A DNA stretch of 64,000 nt from positions 868,001 to 932,000 of the forward strand of contig OY762464.1 of NCBI GenBank assembly GCA_963665765.1. The letters are read 5' to 3'. The position numbers and the translations under genes were made by a program. This document shows positions 8,638 through 17,590 of this stretch, piece after piece (within the stretch, counting starts at the first letter, position 1; each line of letters begins with the position of its first letter). A model generated the notes under the pieces. It ran no database searches and was not told where the DNA came from. It worked only from the letters and a program-made list of their open reading frames with translations. Origin of the DNA: Bin76 sp963665765 (lineage in GTDB: Bacteria > Actinomycetota > Acidimicrobiia > Spongiisociales > ZC4RG35).

Positions 8638-9741
8638 TCAGGCAACTCCGAGCTCCTGGTTAAGGACGAGCACGTTGGCCCCGAGAAGAATCACATCGTC
8701 ACCGAGGTCCGACGGCCGCATGGTGACCGATTTGCCTAGTCTGGCCAGAGTGCGTGCCCGCAATGTCGCCAAAGCGGCCCTGCACAACCGGTCTTGGCGG
8801 GGGAGCCCGGATCCGGAAACGATCACATCGTGGATGTCCAACACGCTCACCGCCGTGGTCAGGGCCAGACCCAACCGGCGTCCCGCGGCCGAAGCGACGC
8901 GGTCGGGGTCTTGGCCGGCCGCGATGGCGGCCCGCAGCAGAGGAACCGACAGAAACGTCTCGAGGCAACCGTGGTGGCCGCATCGGCACGGGGGGCCGTC
9001 GTCGACCACGACCACGTGACCGATCTCGCCGGCGGAAAAGCTCTCGCCGTAATACTGCTGTCCGTTCACGATGATCCCGGCGCCCACGCCGTCGCCGATC
9101 TTGATGGCCATCAGGTTCCGACTGCTCTCCATGGCGTACGAGTACTCGGCGAGCGCCGCGGCGTTGGCGTCGTTGGAGACACTCACCGGAAGGTCGAATC
9201 GGTTCTGGAGCCGCCGCGCCAGATGCAGGTCGAACCAGCCGAGAGCGTCGGCCTCCATCACGGTGCCGGTGGGAGTCACCACCCCGGGCGTTCCCACCCC
9301 GATGCCAAGCAAGGGGCCCGGGGCGATTGAGATCACATCGGCGATCGCTTCCTCGGTCAGCGCAACGGCTGCCTCGCCGGTGATGCCGCGGAACCGGCGC
9401 TCAACCCGATGGACGATCTTGCCGGCCAGGTCTATGGCGGCGGTTCGCAACACCGAGCTGTCGCTCAGGTCTGCGCTGATCACATACCGTGACGACACAT
9501 TCAATCCCACCAACGTGGAGGGCTTGCCAACCTTGGCGGGGCCTCGTCCGAGCTCCTCAGCCAGGCCTTCGGCAAGAAGAGCCGCAACCAGATCGGAGAC
9601 GGTGGCGGGGGTCAGCCCGGTCAACCGAGCCAAGTCGGCCCGACTGCTTCCGGCAGAACGAAACAGCGACTGCAGCACCAACCGACGATTGTTGGCCCGC
9701 GTGTCCCGATGTCCCGTCTTTTCCACTACCCGCAACAACAC
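8638..9741 (-). CDS. ROK-family transcriptional regulator (NagC/XylR-like), regulator 1
   Basis: The protein has an N-terminal winged helix-turn-helix (SRADLARLTGLTPATVSDLV) followed by a ROK sugar-binding domain with GVDVGVG-like glycine-rich turns (LLGIGVGTPGVVTP), GEIGHVVV and the zinc motif CRCGHHGCLE. Such proteins repress sugar operons and release DNA on binding the sugar or its phosphate. I chose the GTG at 9741, which has GAGGCAGG just upstream. The frame remains open to 9786, but that stretch is AT-rich and contains a palindrome, so it looks like promoter. It lies directly upstream of importer 1 in the same direction, and probably controls it. Confidence 0.85.
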   Translation of the reverse strand: MLLRVVEKTGHRDTRANNRRLVLQSLFRSAGSSRADLARLTGLTPATVSDLVAALLAEGLAEELGRGPAKVGKPSTLVGLNVSSRYVISADLSDSSVLRTAAIDLAGKIVHRVERRFRGITGEAAVALTEEAIADVISIAPGPLLGIGVGTPGVVTPTGTVMEADALGWFDLHLARRLQNRFDLPVSVSNDANAAALAEYSYAMESSRNLMAIKIGDGVGAGIIVNGQQYYGESFSAGEIGHVVVVDDGPPCRCGHHGCLETFLSVPLLRAAIAAGQDPDRVASAAGRRLGLALTTAVSVLDIHDVIVSGSGLPRQDRLCRAALATLRARTLARLGKSVTMRPSDLGDDVILLGANVLVLNQELGVA

Positions 9742-9767
9742 CGGACCTGCCTCTCGGGTGATCGAGT

Positions 9768-9783
9768 GTATATATTCATATAC
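9768..9783. promoter_or_regulatory. AT-rich palindrome upstream of ROK regulator 1
   Basis: GTATAT ATTC ATATAC is a perfect 6 bp inverted repeat in an AT-rich patch 27 bp upstream of the preferred GTG start. The position suits an autoregulatory operator overlapping a promoter. No clear -35/-10 pair was identified. Confidence 0.4.
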
Positions 9784-10288
9784 CATACAAAATAATAGCG
9801 AAAGAGGGCGCCGCCACTGGCGCTAAGTGTCGAAAATCTTCACCCACCCCGAGGTCCCACCCGGTGAAAAGACTCATGTGGCGGACCGTTCGATCAAAGA
9901 GTGGGATGCTCCACACCGACAACGGCGCCAAACCGGGGAATCTCAGAGAACGGTCGCGGACCCGAGCCAAGCCTCGCCAATCCACGCCTTCCGAATCAAC
10001 CGGAAAGGGTGTTGGCGATCACTAAAGTGCTCATACCTGATCATTGAAAGTACCCATCTTCTGCGGGCTGGTGACCCCTACGGAGAAGTACGTGATGCTT
10101 AGAAGAAGATGTGAGGCTTGGCCTATCGTTTATGAACATCTCCAGATCGTCCGTGGTCATTTAGCCGACACACCCGGCTGTTCTTCGTCGTTAACCCAGG
10201 AATGCCCCCAAGGTGAATCTCCGATGCCTCCTCCGTCCCGTAAACCACAACAACTCTCAACCGCTGTGAGCGGATGAGGCTGGATCTC
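9784..10288. other. Intergenic stretch without a recognised gene
   Basis: About 500 bp lie between the two ROK regulators. Short frames exist on both strands (up to 91 codons), but none has a recognisable motif, a good ribosome binding site or the codon pattern of the neighbours. It should contain the promoter of regulator 1 near its left end and the transcript end of regulator 2 near its right end. It may also hold a decayed gene. Confidence 0.5.
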
Positions 10289-11518
10289 TCACCCCTCTTT
10301 CCTTCGTCCCAGTCTTTTCACCACCAGAGAACTCCGCACGTCCGCAAGAGCATTGGAGACTGCACCCAGAAAAGCTGCCTGACCGCCGAGTTTTGACGGA
10401 ACCAGGGTGGGGACGACAGTCAGATAGTGACCGATCCTGGCGCGCACCGCATCCACGAAGACGGGGTTGTCCCCCACTCCACCACCAAAAACGACTCTGG
10501 CAGGGTCATACGTCCAACAGAAATAAGAGACCGCCAGAGCCACGGCATCTGCAACGGTATTCAAAGCCGATGCGGCCGCCTCATCACCATGCGCTGCCGC
10601 GCCGAATATTGCCGGCACGTCGGCGTCGCCTTCCAGGTTGGTACGGTAACCAGCTTCGACCGAACGGTGGAACAACTTTCTAATGGCAGGTGCCGAGGCC
10701 ACGTCCTCCAGCGTTAAGCCATGGGACACCTCGCCCCCTACCCGAGGCAGCTTGACCGATCCGATCTCACCGGCCGCCCCGTGAGCCCCCCGGTAGAGAG
10801 CACCCTCCATCACGATCCCCATGCCAATTCCGGTACCTATGGAGATAGCAGCAAAGTCCGTCACGCCTTCACTGGCCATGGCTTTCGCCTCCCCCACTGC
10901 GGCCAGATTCACATCGTTCTCTATGGTCACTGAGACCCCAAGCCGCTCCGACAGTTCTGCGAGGATCGGTAAATCCACAAACCCGGGGAGATTAGGGGCC
11001 ATCTCCACCCTGTCCAGCGAAGGCCGGTAGACGCCAGGTACGCCCACGCAGGCTCCTTCCAGACGGTGAACAGGCCCACCTAGGCTTTCCAGAAGACGCT
11101 TCACGGTGGTTACCACAGTATCCACGGCAGCCACGGCATGAGATGGGGTCTCGATGCGATCCATTGCAATGACCTCACCCAGCAGACCTGCGACGCCTAC
11201 CAGGGTTTTGGTAACTCCCATGTCGACACCTACTACCATCGCTGCTTCGGGTCTTAGTTCATACGAAGCGGCCGGCCGCCCAATCCTGCCGTGGGTTTGG
11301 AGCGAGGAAACTTGTTTCACCAGTCCTGCCTCCTCAAGATTCAGCACGAGAGCATTCACCGTCGGTTTTGACAATCCTGTTCTTCGGGCGATCTGCGTCC
11401 GATAGATGGATTGCTTTCCTGCCTCTAGAAACTGGTCGAGTACTACCTGGCCGTTTCGTAGCCGCACCATTGCCGAACTCGCCTTCGTAATCATTGTCTG
11501 TGATGTCGCCTTTCGCAT
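10289..11518 (-). CDS. ROK-family transcriptional regulator, regulator 2
   Basis: The 409-residue protein carries an N-terminal winged helix-turn-helix (RRTGLSKPTVNALVLNLEEA) and a ROK domain (VVGVDMGVTKTLVGVAG, CVGVPGVYRP, IENDVNLAAVGEA, GAAGEIGSVKLP). Unlike regulator 1 it lacks the cysteine-rich zinc motif CxCGxxGCxE, so its sugar-sensing domain may be organised differently. The ATG at 11518 has GAGGA 6 bp upstream and is preferred over a TTG at 11545. It follows importer 2 in the same direction after 308 bp with its own promoter, and probably regulates that importer. Confidence 0.85.
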   Translation of the reverse strand: MRKATSQTMITKASSAMVRLRNGQVVLDQFLEAGKQSIYRTQIARRTGLSKPTVNALVLNLEEAGLVKQVSSLQTHGRIGRPAASYELRPEAAMVVGVDMGVTKTLVGVAGLLGEVIAMDRIETPSHAVAAVDTVVTTVKRLLESLGGPVHRLEGACVGVPGVYRPSLDRVEMAPNLPGFVDLPILAELSERLGVSVTIENDVNLAAVGEAKAMASEGVTDFAAISIGTGIGMGIVMEGALYRGAHGAAGEIGSVKLPRVGGEVSHGLTLEDVASAPAIRKLFHRSVEAGYRTNLEGDADVPAIFGAAAHGDEAAASALNTVADAVALAVSYFCWTYDPARVVFGGGVGDNPVFVDAVRARIGHYLTVVPTLVPSKLGGQAAFLGAVSNALADVRSSLVVKRLGRRKEG

Positions 11519-11577
11519 CTGATTCCTCGGCTGTGGGACCACCAACAGCCTTCGATCAGCTAAGAATACGAAATGAG

Positions 11578-11607
11578 AATGTAAGGGAAACGACCGGCAT
11601 TTGTCAA
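11578..11607 (-). promoter_or_regulatory. Sigma70-like promoter of ROK regulator 2
   Basis: On the minus strand a perfect -35 hexamer TTGACA (11607-11602) is followed after 18 bp by TACATT (11583-11578), a fair -10. The start codon lies 60 bp downstream. Confidence 0.5.
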
Positions 11608-11620
11608 GTCTATTTACAAA
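11600..11620. promoter_or_regulatory. Imperfect palindrome over the -35 region of ROK regulator 2
   Basis: On the minus strand TTTGTAA and TGACAAA flank 7 bp, matching at 6 of 7 paired positions. It overlaps the TTGACA hexamer, a suitable place for a repressor, most simply the ROK protein itself. Confidence 0.42.
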
Positions 11621-11826
11621 ACTCCGAGAGGGTTCCCCCCTCTGGTGTCAACGGTGTGATCACGGCGGCAGCGTACGGACCGCCATGGCCCCTTTAATCT
11701 GGTTCGCCTTGCAGATCCTCTTAAGCGAACGACGGGATGTCCGTCTGCAGAGGACCGGCGATGTTGGTTCTCAATCCCTTTCCAGGATGACTGCTGCACA
11801 GCCGGTTACCCAGATGAGTTAGTGCC

Positions 11827-12651
11827 TTATCGCAGAGATCCGTCTGTGATTCCCGCCACGATCTGGCGATGGAATAGCGCGTAAATTGCGATCATCGGGA
11901 GAACAACGATAGCCAACGCCGAGAACAGAAGTTGGTAATCGGTGACATAGCGGCTGGAAAAAGCCACCAACCCAGTGGGGATGGTCTTGTGGGCGTCTTC
12001 CGTCACGTAAATGAATGCCAGGAGAAACTCATTCCATGCTTGCAGCGCGGAGAAGATTCCAACGGTGGCTAGTCCCGGTCGAAGAAGGGGCACCACTATG
12101 GACGTGAATATCCGTATTTCCCCGCATCCGTCTATGCGTGCTGCGTCAAAGAGATCCCCGGGTAGGGAGTCAAGGTAAACCTTGAGCAGATAGATCGCCA
12201 AAGGCAAACCCATGGCCGCGTAAGGGATGATCAGGGTCCAGCGGTGGCCCTTCAGGTTCAGCGCCTCGAAGAGCAGGTTCTGGGCGATGAAGTAGGACTG
12301 CAGCGGCATAAGAAGACCGATGCCGAATACCACCAGTAGTCCCTTCTTGCCCGGGAATCGGAATCGGCTAAACCCGAATGCGGCCAGGGAAGCAAAGAGC
12401 AGAATGACGATCACGGACGAGCTTGTAACGAATGCGGAATTAAAGGCGTAGCGGCCAATGTTGCCTATCTCCCACGCCTTCGCCCAACTGGAGAAGTCGA
12501 TCGCCGTCGGAAGCGACAAGGGTGTAGAGAAGATCTCCCGGTTCTCCTTGAAAGTAGAGGCAAGCAGCCACAGAAGGGGCAGTCCGTAAAAGGCGGTTAG
12601 CAGAGCCATGACGCTGTAGAACAGTGTCCGGCTGCCCAGAACCGTTTTCAA
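11827..12651 (-). CDS. Carbohydrate ABC transporter permease, MalG type (importer 2)
   Basis: The 274-residue membrane protein has about six membrane segments and an EAA loop DLFDAARIDGCGEIRIFTSI near residue 185. The TTG at 12651 (M-K-T-V-L-G) overlaps the TGA of the upstream permease (TTGA), so I prefer it to a longer frame reaching 12888 inside that gene. It is the last structural gene of importer 2, which again lacks an ATPase gene. Confidence 0.86.
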   Translation of the reverse strand: MKTVLGSRTLFYSVMALLTAFYGLPLLWLLASTFKENREIFSTPLSLPTAIDFSSWAKAWEIGNIGRYAFNSAFVTSSSVIVILLFASLAAFGFSRFRFPGKKGLLVVFGIGLLMPLQSYFIAQNLLFEALNLKGHRWTLIIPYAAMGLPLAIYLLKVYLDSLPGDLFDAARIDGCGEIRIFTSIVVPLLRPGLATVGIFSALQAWNEFLLAFIYVTEDAHKTIPTGLVAFSSRYVTDYQLLFSALAIVVLPMIAIYALFHRQIVAGITDGSLR

Positions 12652-13538
12652 TGTGCCGTCCTTTCTTCTCTCCCTCGCCGGCGCAGGAGCGCGAAGACCC
12701 CGCTGATCCCTAGGACGGTCAGGGTCATGATCACGGCCATTGCCGAGCCGTATCCCACGTTTTGGTGTCGAAATACCGCTTTGACCAGGTAGGTGGTGGG
12801 GATCTCGGTGGCGTTGAAGGGCCCTCCGTTGGTCAGCACAAAAAACAGGTCGAAACCTTGAAAACCACCCACTATCGCCAGGAGGCATGCCACAAGGACC
12901 ACATTTCGGATCATGGGCACCTTAACCCGGCGAAAGATCTGGAACTCGGAGGCTCCGTCGATTCGTGCCGCTTCGACAATTTCGGTGGGGATTTGACGGA
13001 TACCGGCGTAGAAGATGGCCATGAAGAATCCGGAGAAGATCCACCCCGAGACCACCGACACCGCAACCAATGCGGTGCGTGGATTCCCAAGCCAGATCTG
13101 AGCCCATGATTGGAGGCTGACCTCTTCCAAGAGGGAGTTGATAAGCCCAAAGTCGGGGTTGTATACGAAGCCCCAGATCACGGCCACCACCACAATCGGA
13201 AGAGTGACGGGGATGAAGAACACCACCCGAAAGAAAGCCGTCCCTTTGGTTCGGGCGGTAATCAGGCCCGCCAGAATCAGTCCGACCAGAACCTCCAGGA
13301 TCAGGGTGAGTGCAATATAGATCGCAACATTGAGAAACGCGGTACGGAAGACTCTGTCGGAGAGTGCTCTTGAATAGTTGTCCAGACCGACCGCTACTTG
13401 CTCCCCAAAGCCATCCCATTCGTATAGGCTGAACACCCCGGTGCCGATTATGGGCCCTAGCACTGCGAAGGCAAACAACGCCAGAGCCGGCATAATCAGC
13501 ACATATGGTGTGATCTGGTGTGAAAACCTAGTCGTCAC
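12648..13538 (-). CDS. Carbohydrate ABC transporter permease, MalF type (importer 2)
   Basis: The 296-residue subunit has about six membrane segments with the EAA loop EIVEAARIDGASEFQIFRRV near residue 190. It pairs with the MalG-type subunit with which it overlaps by 4 bp, and the binding-protein gene ends 24 bp upstream. It should form half of the membrane channel of a second CUT1 sugar importer. Confidence 0.86.
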   Translation of the reverse strand: MTTRFSHQITPYVLIMPALALFAFAVLGPIIGTGVFSLYEWDGFGEQVAVGLDNYSRALSDRVFRTAFLNVAIYIALTLILEVLVGLILAGLITARTKGTAFFRVVFFIPVTLPIVVVAVIWGFVYNPDFGLINSLLEEVSLQSWAQIWLGNPRTALVAVSVVSGWIFSGFFMAIFYAGIRQIPTEIVEAARIDGASEFQIFRRVKVPMIRNVVLVACLLAIVGGFQGFDLFFVLTNGGPFNATEIPTTYLVKAVFRHQNVGYGSAMAVIMTLTVLGISGVFALLRRRGREERTAH

Positions 13539-13562
13539 ACGTTTGTAGGGTATTGGTCTTCG

Positions 13563-14864
13563 TCAGCCCAGCTTGGCTTCGGCATTGGCGGCCGCTTCAG
13601 CCGGCGTGCTGACCCCGGCCAGCACCTCGGCTTCGGCCTGGTAGAGGGCCTCCGCCACCTCGAGTTCGTATCCCGTATCCGGTGGGGCCACTACCGCACC
13701 CGCGTTCTGAATCAGTTCCACAAGGCTCTGGACACGTGGATCGATGTCCTCGCGATCGAACGCCCCGTTGGTCAATGGGGTCCCGCCCGCGTCAACCATC
13801 ATGGAAGCGAACTCAAGGGATGAGAACAGGAGCATGAAGTCCTTGGCAACCTCGATGTTCTCAGACTGGGCGTTGATCACATGGCCCGTTGAAACAGCGA
13901 TAATCGAATCCTGAACACCGGCACCGTCCAAGGGAGGCAGGTTGAAGAAGTCGAAGTTCAGATCGGGAGCGACCTCGATAGCCCACGACACCAGCCAACT
14001 CCCGATCGGGTGCATGGCTGCCTCCCCACGGAAGAACAGTTCCGCGCCGTCGTTGTCGTTGATGGCGTTGGCGCTCTCGTTGACAATGCCCGCCTCCTGC
14101 ATTTGAACAATGTAGTCAAGGGCCTCGATCAGCGCCGGATTGTCCATCGGGATCTCACGCTTGAGCATCTGGTCGTACGCCTCTTCGCCCATGGAGCGGG
14201 AGACAATGTGCGAAGTCCAGTTGCCCACCGGCCACAGATCCTTGTTGCCGATACCGATCGGTGTTACACCCGCCTCCAAGAGAGTCTTGGAAAGCTCCAA
14301 CATTTCATCCCACGTCTCTGGGACCGCCAGGCCGTGCTCTTCGAAGATGTCCACGTTATACCACATGACAGTGGTGACATCGGCGTTGCCGGGCACCATG
14401 ACAGTTTTGCCATCGACGACCATGCCGTTGAAGGCGCCGTCCTCGAGGAGGCTTGACAACTCGTTCTCCCGGAAGTCGCTCAGATCAGCCGCGAAACCCT
14501 CTTGGTAGCGGTTCGCCAGGCGAGCACCAGCCCATTCGAAGTAGATGTCGGGTGCATCGTTTCCGGTGAGAAGGCTCTGCAGGCCGATGGTCTCGTAAAT
14601 GTCGTCAGCCACGAAATTGAGTTCGACCGTAACGTTCGGATTGCCCTCTTCGAAAGCAGCGGCGACTGCTTCCCAGACACCTATCTGGACATCACCCGGT
14701 GAACTCATAGCGACACGGAGGGTGACTTCCTCCATCGCCGCTTCAGTCGTTGTCGGAGCCGCAGTGGTAGTCGTCTCTTGCGCGTCTTCGCCGCAGGCGG
14801 CGACCAAGATTGCCAGAACTATGGCGATCCCGATACCGGAAACCTTTCTTCTTCCAACAGTCAT
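13563..14864 (-). CDS. Sugar ABC transporter substrate-binding lipoprotein (importer 2)
   Basis: The 433-residue precursor has a signal peptide with lipobox (IVLAILVAACGED), a short Thr-rich linker (TTTTAAPTTTEA) and a family-1 solute-binding domain. The ATG at 14864 follows AAAGGAG by 8 bp and gives a proper signal peptide; a longer frame to 14921 crosses the promoter and operator region. The gene cluster kinase-SIS-GH84 ends 300 bp upstream in the same direction, so an amino sugar released by that hydrolase is a reasonable ligand. Confidence 0.87.
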   Translation of the reverse strand: MTVGRRKVSGIGIAIVLAILVAACGEDAQETTTTAAPTTTEAAMEEVTLRVAMSSPGDVQIGVWEAVAAAFEEGNPNVTVELNFVADDIYETIGLQSLLTGNDAPDIYFEWAGARLANRYQEGFAADLSDFRENELSSLLEDGAFNGMVVDGKTVMVPGNADVTTVMWYNVDIFEEHGLAVPETWDEMLELSKTLLEAGVTPIGIGNKDLWPVGNWTSHIVSRSMGEEAYDQMLKREIPMDNPALIEALDYIVQMQEAGIVNESANAINDNDGAELFFRGEAAMHPIGSWLVSWAIEVAPDLNFDFFNLPPLDGAGVQDSIIAVSTGHVINAQSENIEVAKDFMLLFSSLEFASMMVDAGGTPLTNGAFDREDIDPRVQSLVELIQNAGAVVAPPDTGYELEVAEALYQAEAEVLAGVSTPAEAAANAEAKLG

Positions 14865-15167
14865 CTCGCTTACTCCTTTGTCTCGGACTATTAGTGGTGA
14901 AAGAAAGTGTAAGTGGCTCACGCCTATTTAGGAAACACTTTTACTAATAATTTGCCTCGGCGTTTCCCACCAAATCCCTGCCCCGCCTCACCGGCGCAGG
15001 TGCAAGCCGGGCGGCGCCGCACAAAGCGAGCCGATCCAGTCAGGCTCATCGACCGGGAAGCATCGAGGGGAAGATGTCACTCACGATCACGATCGTTTGG
15101 GATCGAGAACCCCGTCCGAAGAATCTGGGCGGCGCCGAGACAACCTGCCCCTTCGGGACGCCTTTGC
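14865..15167. other. Control region between GH84 gene and importer 2
   Basis: About 300 bp separate the GH84 stop from the binding-protein start. The part nearest importer 2 is AT-rich and carries a 20 bp palindrome. The rest is GC-rich with no convincing gene. Confidence 0.5.
14928..14947. promoter_or_regulatory. Palindromic operator candidate upstream of importer 2
   Basis: TTAGGAAA CACT TTTACTAA pairs at 7 of 8 positions around a 4 bp centre. It lies about 64 bp upstream of the binding-protein start. TTAG/CTAA-ended palindromes are common targets of ROK-family repressors, so regulator 2 is the natural candidate to bind it. Confidence 0.5.
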
Positions 15168-16793
15168 TTATTCAGCAACCCCTTTGATGTTTGGGACTCC
15201 AATACAGTCGACCAGGAGACTGTCGATAGCGTCGCCAAACAGCCGCACCGGTTTGCTCTCAAGGCTGTCTTTGAGCCTCATGACACTTTTGCGGTCGGCC
15301 ACACTCATTGGTTGCTGCTGCTGCCACACCCTGCTGATCGCCGCCACAGCTTCGGCTCCCACCGCGAACTTCTCCAACCACGGTCTAAGTTCTTGCTGCA
15401 GGCGAAGGTTGCTCATGTCACGGCTGAGCAGCCGCGAGGCGGCTTCCTGAAGTTCGGCCGCCACCCGAGCCAATTCTTGTTTGGCTCCCAAGGGATCCCC
15501 GTAGAGCCCATTGAACCTGAAACTCTCTATCGCCCGGGAGAGTCGAGGGGGATCCGACTCGGAGAGACAACTTCCCAGGGAGACGTCGATGAAGGCAGCC
15601 AGGGCTTGGGCATCCTCAGGGACAACGACCTGCGTCACCGCATGGTGAAGGCTGCGTTCGGAGTTGTAGCCGACAGGATCCCACAGGTAGTCGGCAACAG
15701 TGGCCAGGGCGATCTTTGACGCCTCCGGGTATTCCATCGCGTTTGCCATCACTCCAACCGAGAATCCGTGAAGGAGAGTATCCCTTCCCCGGTAGGGACC
15801 GACATGCATCTCGTTGACCATTGCAACGTCGTTGACCGGATAGTTATCCCAGTAAAGCGGAGGTCGATTGGCCGACCGACTGAACACAACCGCTTCGGCA
15901 GCGGTGATGGCCGGAGAACAGATGGCCCGACCCGTCCAGAACAGGTCGATCCGCGGGTCAAGAGCGTTGCCCAACCGGCAGAGATACTCCTCATCGCCCG
16001 TTCCCCGGTATGTGGTAGGACAAACCGCTAAGCCAACGCCTTCGACGACCAGTTGGTCATGGAGACGGTTAGCCACCGCGCTGTGGGCCGAGGCAAGATC
16101 GGAAAAGTGCCCTAAATCACCGGGGTGTTGCAGATGGTCTGGAATGTCGTCCAGCAACAGGGCCACTCGGGTGGCGCCCAACTCCACCAGCGACGCGACA
16201 TGGGACTCCAGAAGGCGGTTGTCGCCAAGGCTGGAGTACTCCATCGACAGTCCGGGAGAGACCCCCACCATCGGGTCTACATCCCGATCCAGGCACCGCT
16301 TTATAAAACCAAGCAGGCGTTCTCTGTCTGCACCGCTGCGCACATCCCACCACTCGGCTCTCTGGAGGGGGTCGTCCTTGGGGCAATACATTATGGTGTT
16401 CAGACGGTTCCTGGCTGCGAAATCCACCATATCCAGTCTTGCCCTCTGACTCCATGGGTTCCCATAAAAGCCCTCGATAATCCCTCTGGTGGCAAATGCC
16501 GGTGCCTCCCGGCTCCGTCCCCGTTTCCACATGTTCCTCTCAACCAGCCGATAGAGGCCGGCCAGCGCCCACCGGAGAGAACGGCGGCCCGTCACGGTCA
16601 CTTTATTGTCGCCCCCCGGTGAGTCCGCAAGGTCAAGCTGATAGGATTCGTCGGTCAGCCGACGGTGCTCGGCGTCGTAGGTGAGCGTCGGATCGTCCGA
16701 CAAAACCACTGACAGTCGCAGATGATCCGCTCCGCTCGACGCCGGGGCTTGCGGGACTGCTTTGATCCCACATTGACCAGCCAGATCTTCCAA
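15168..16793 (-). CDS. GH84 beta-N-acetylglucosaminidase (O-GlcNAcase/hyaluronidase-like)
   Basis: The 541-residue protein has the GH84 hallmark RGIIEGFYGNPWS near residue 105, followed by the catalytic aspartate pair in LLLDDIPDHL near residue 225 and later TGRAICSP and YWDNYPVND. These hydrolases use substrate-assisted catalysis to remove terminal beta-GlcNAc from glycans or from protein Ser/Thr. The N-terminal 90 residues fit the small domain before the barrel. The start is uncertain: TTG 16793 is the first usual start in a frame open further upstream, and no ATG is present. No obvious signal peptide is seen, so it may act in the cytoplasm on imported sugars. It is the third gene of a kinase-SIS-GH84 operon. 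Confidence 0.85.
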   Translation of the reverse strand: MEDLAGQCGIKAVPQAPASSGADHLRLSVVLSDDPTLTYDAEHRRLTDESYQLDLADSPGGDNKVTVTGRRSLRWALAGLYRLVERNMWKRGRSREAPAFATRGIIEGFYGNPWSQRARLDMVDFAARNRLNTIMYCPKDDPLQRAEWWDVRSGADRERLLGFIKRCLDRDVDPMVGVSPGLSMEYSSLGDNRLLESHVASLVELGATRVALLLDDIPDHLQHPGDLGHFSDLASAHSAVANRLHDQLVVEGVGLAVCPTTYRGTGDEEYLCRLGNALDPRIDLFWTGRAICSPAITAAEAVVFSRSANRPPLYWDNYPVNDVAMVNEMHVGPYRGRDTLLHGFSVGVMANAMEYPEASKIALATVADYLWDPVGYNSERSLHHAVTQVVVPEDAQALAAFIDVSLGSCLSESDPPRLSRAIESFRFNGLYGDPLGAKQELARVAAELQEAASRLLSRDMSNLRLQQELRPWLEKFAVGAEAVAAISRVWQQQQPMSVADRKSVMRLKDSLESKPVRLFGDAIDSLLVDCIGVPNIKGVAE

Positions 16794-16840
16794 CCAGGAA
16801 GGCTCGAACGTTGGGGGTGCGGATGCCCACGTCAGCGTCT

Positions 16841-17590
16841 TCAGAGCGACCGCACCACCTCCCGATACCGGTCCAGCAGCACTTGATTGTGCTCGTCTCC
16901 CCCTTCCACGTTGGCACTCATGAAGACATCTACGGGGACGCCGGCAACCACAAGTCTCTCCACAGCTTCCGCGACGATTGCGTTGACGATCACTGCTCCC
17001 GCCGCGGTGGAGGTGGGCCCAACCTTGTGCCCGAGACCAGGTATCTCAACACCGGCGTCACCCACGAGACCATGATTGTCGATGACAACATCCGCGATTT
17101 CTTCCAAAGACTCCCCCTGGGCCTGCCGATGAGAGTAGGCGGCATGACGGCGGCTGATCACTGCGATCACTCCCGCCCCAGCATCTGCACACAGACGGGC
17201 CAGCCCCACACACACCGGATTTCCTCCCGAATTCGAGGCAACGATCAACGTGTCATGGGGACTCACCGTGAGTTCAGAAAAAATGTCGGAGGCGAAACCG
17301 GACAGTCGCTCCAGCCGCGTACTGTCAACGGCCGACTGGTGGAGCATCAGCGGGCCCACCAGTATCGGGTTGATCCCGGCGAGACCACCCGCCCGGTAGA
17401 ACATCTCCTCGGCCATTATGTGGGAGTGACCGGTTCCGAACACATGTATCAGCCCGGCCCCCACCACACTGTCGGCCACCATGCCAGCCGCCGCCCTGAT
17501 TGCTTCCCATTCGTCATTGATGATGGATTCGATGGTCCGCGCGGCGAAACGCAGATACCGTTGACCGGCCGGACACGCCTTACCGGACAC
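16841..17590 (-). CDS. SIS-domain phosphosugar-binding protein (UPF0309 type)
   Basis: The 249-residue protein has a single SIS domain: HVFGTGHSHIMAEEMFYRAGG near residue 50 and SNSGGNPVCVGLA near residue 115 form the phosphosugar site. It resembles UPF0309 proteins found next to amino-sugar genes. The reaction is unproven; isomerase, lyase or regulatory roles on a GlcNAc phosphate derivative fit. The GTG start overlaps the TAG of the kinase gene by one base, so the two are coupled. Confidence 0.82.
   Translation of the reverse strand: MSGKACPAGQRYLRFAARTIESIINDEWEAIRAAAGMVADSVVGAGLIHVFGTGHSHIMAEEMFYRAGGLAGINPILVGPLMLHQSAVDSTRLERLSGFASDIFSELTVSPHDTLIVASNSGGNPVCVGLARLCADAGAGVIAVISRRHAAYSHRQAQGESLEEIADVVIDNHGLVGDAGVEIPGLGHKVGPTSTAAGAVIVNAIVAEAVERLVVAGVPVDVFMSANVEGGDEHNQVLLDRYREVVRSL

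Noticed and set aside
9827..10102. 91-codon plus-strand frame between the ROK regulators
   Set aside because: No ribosome binding site, motif or neighbour-like codon pattern.
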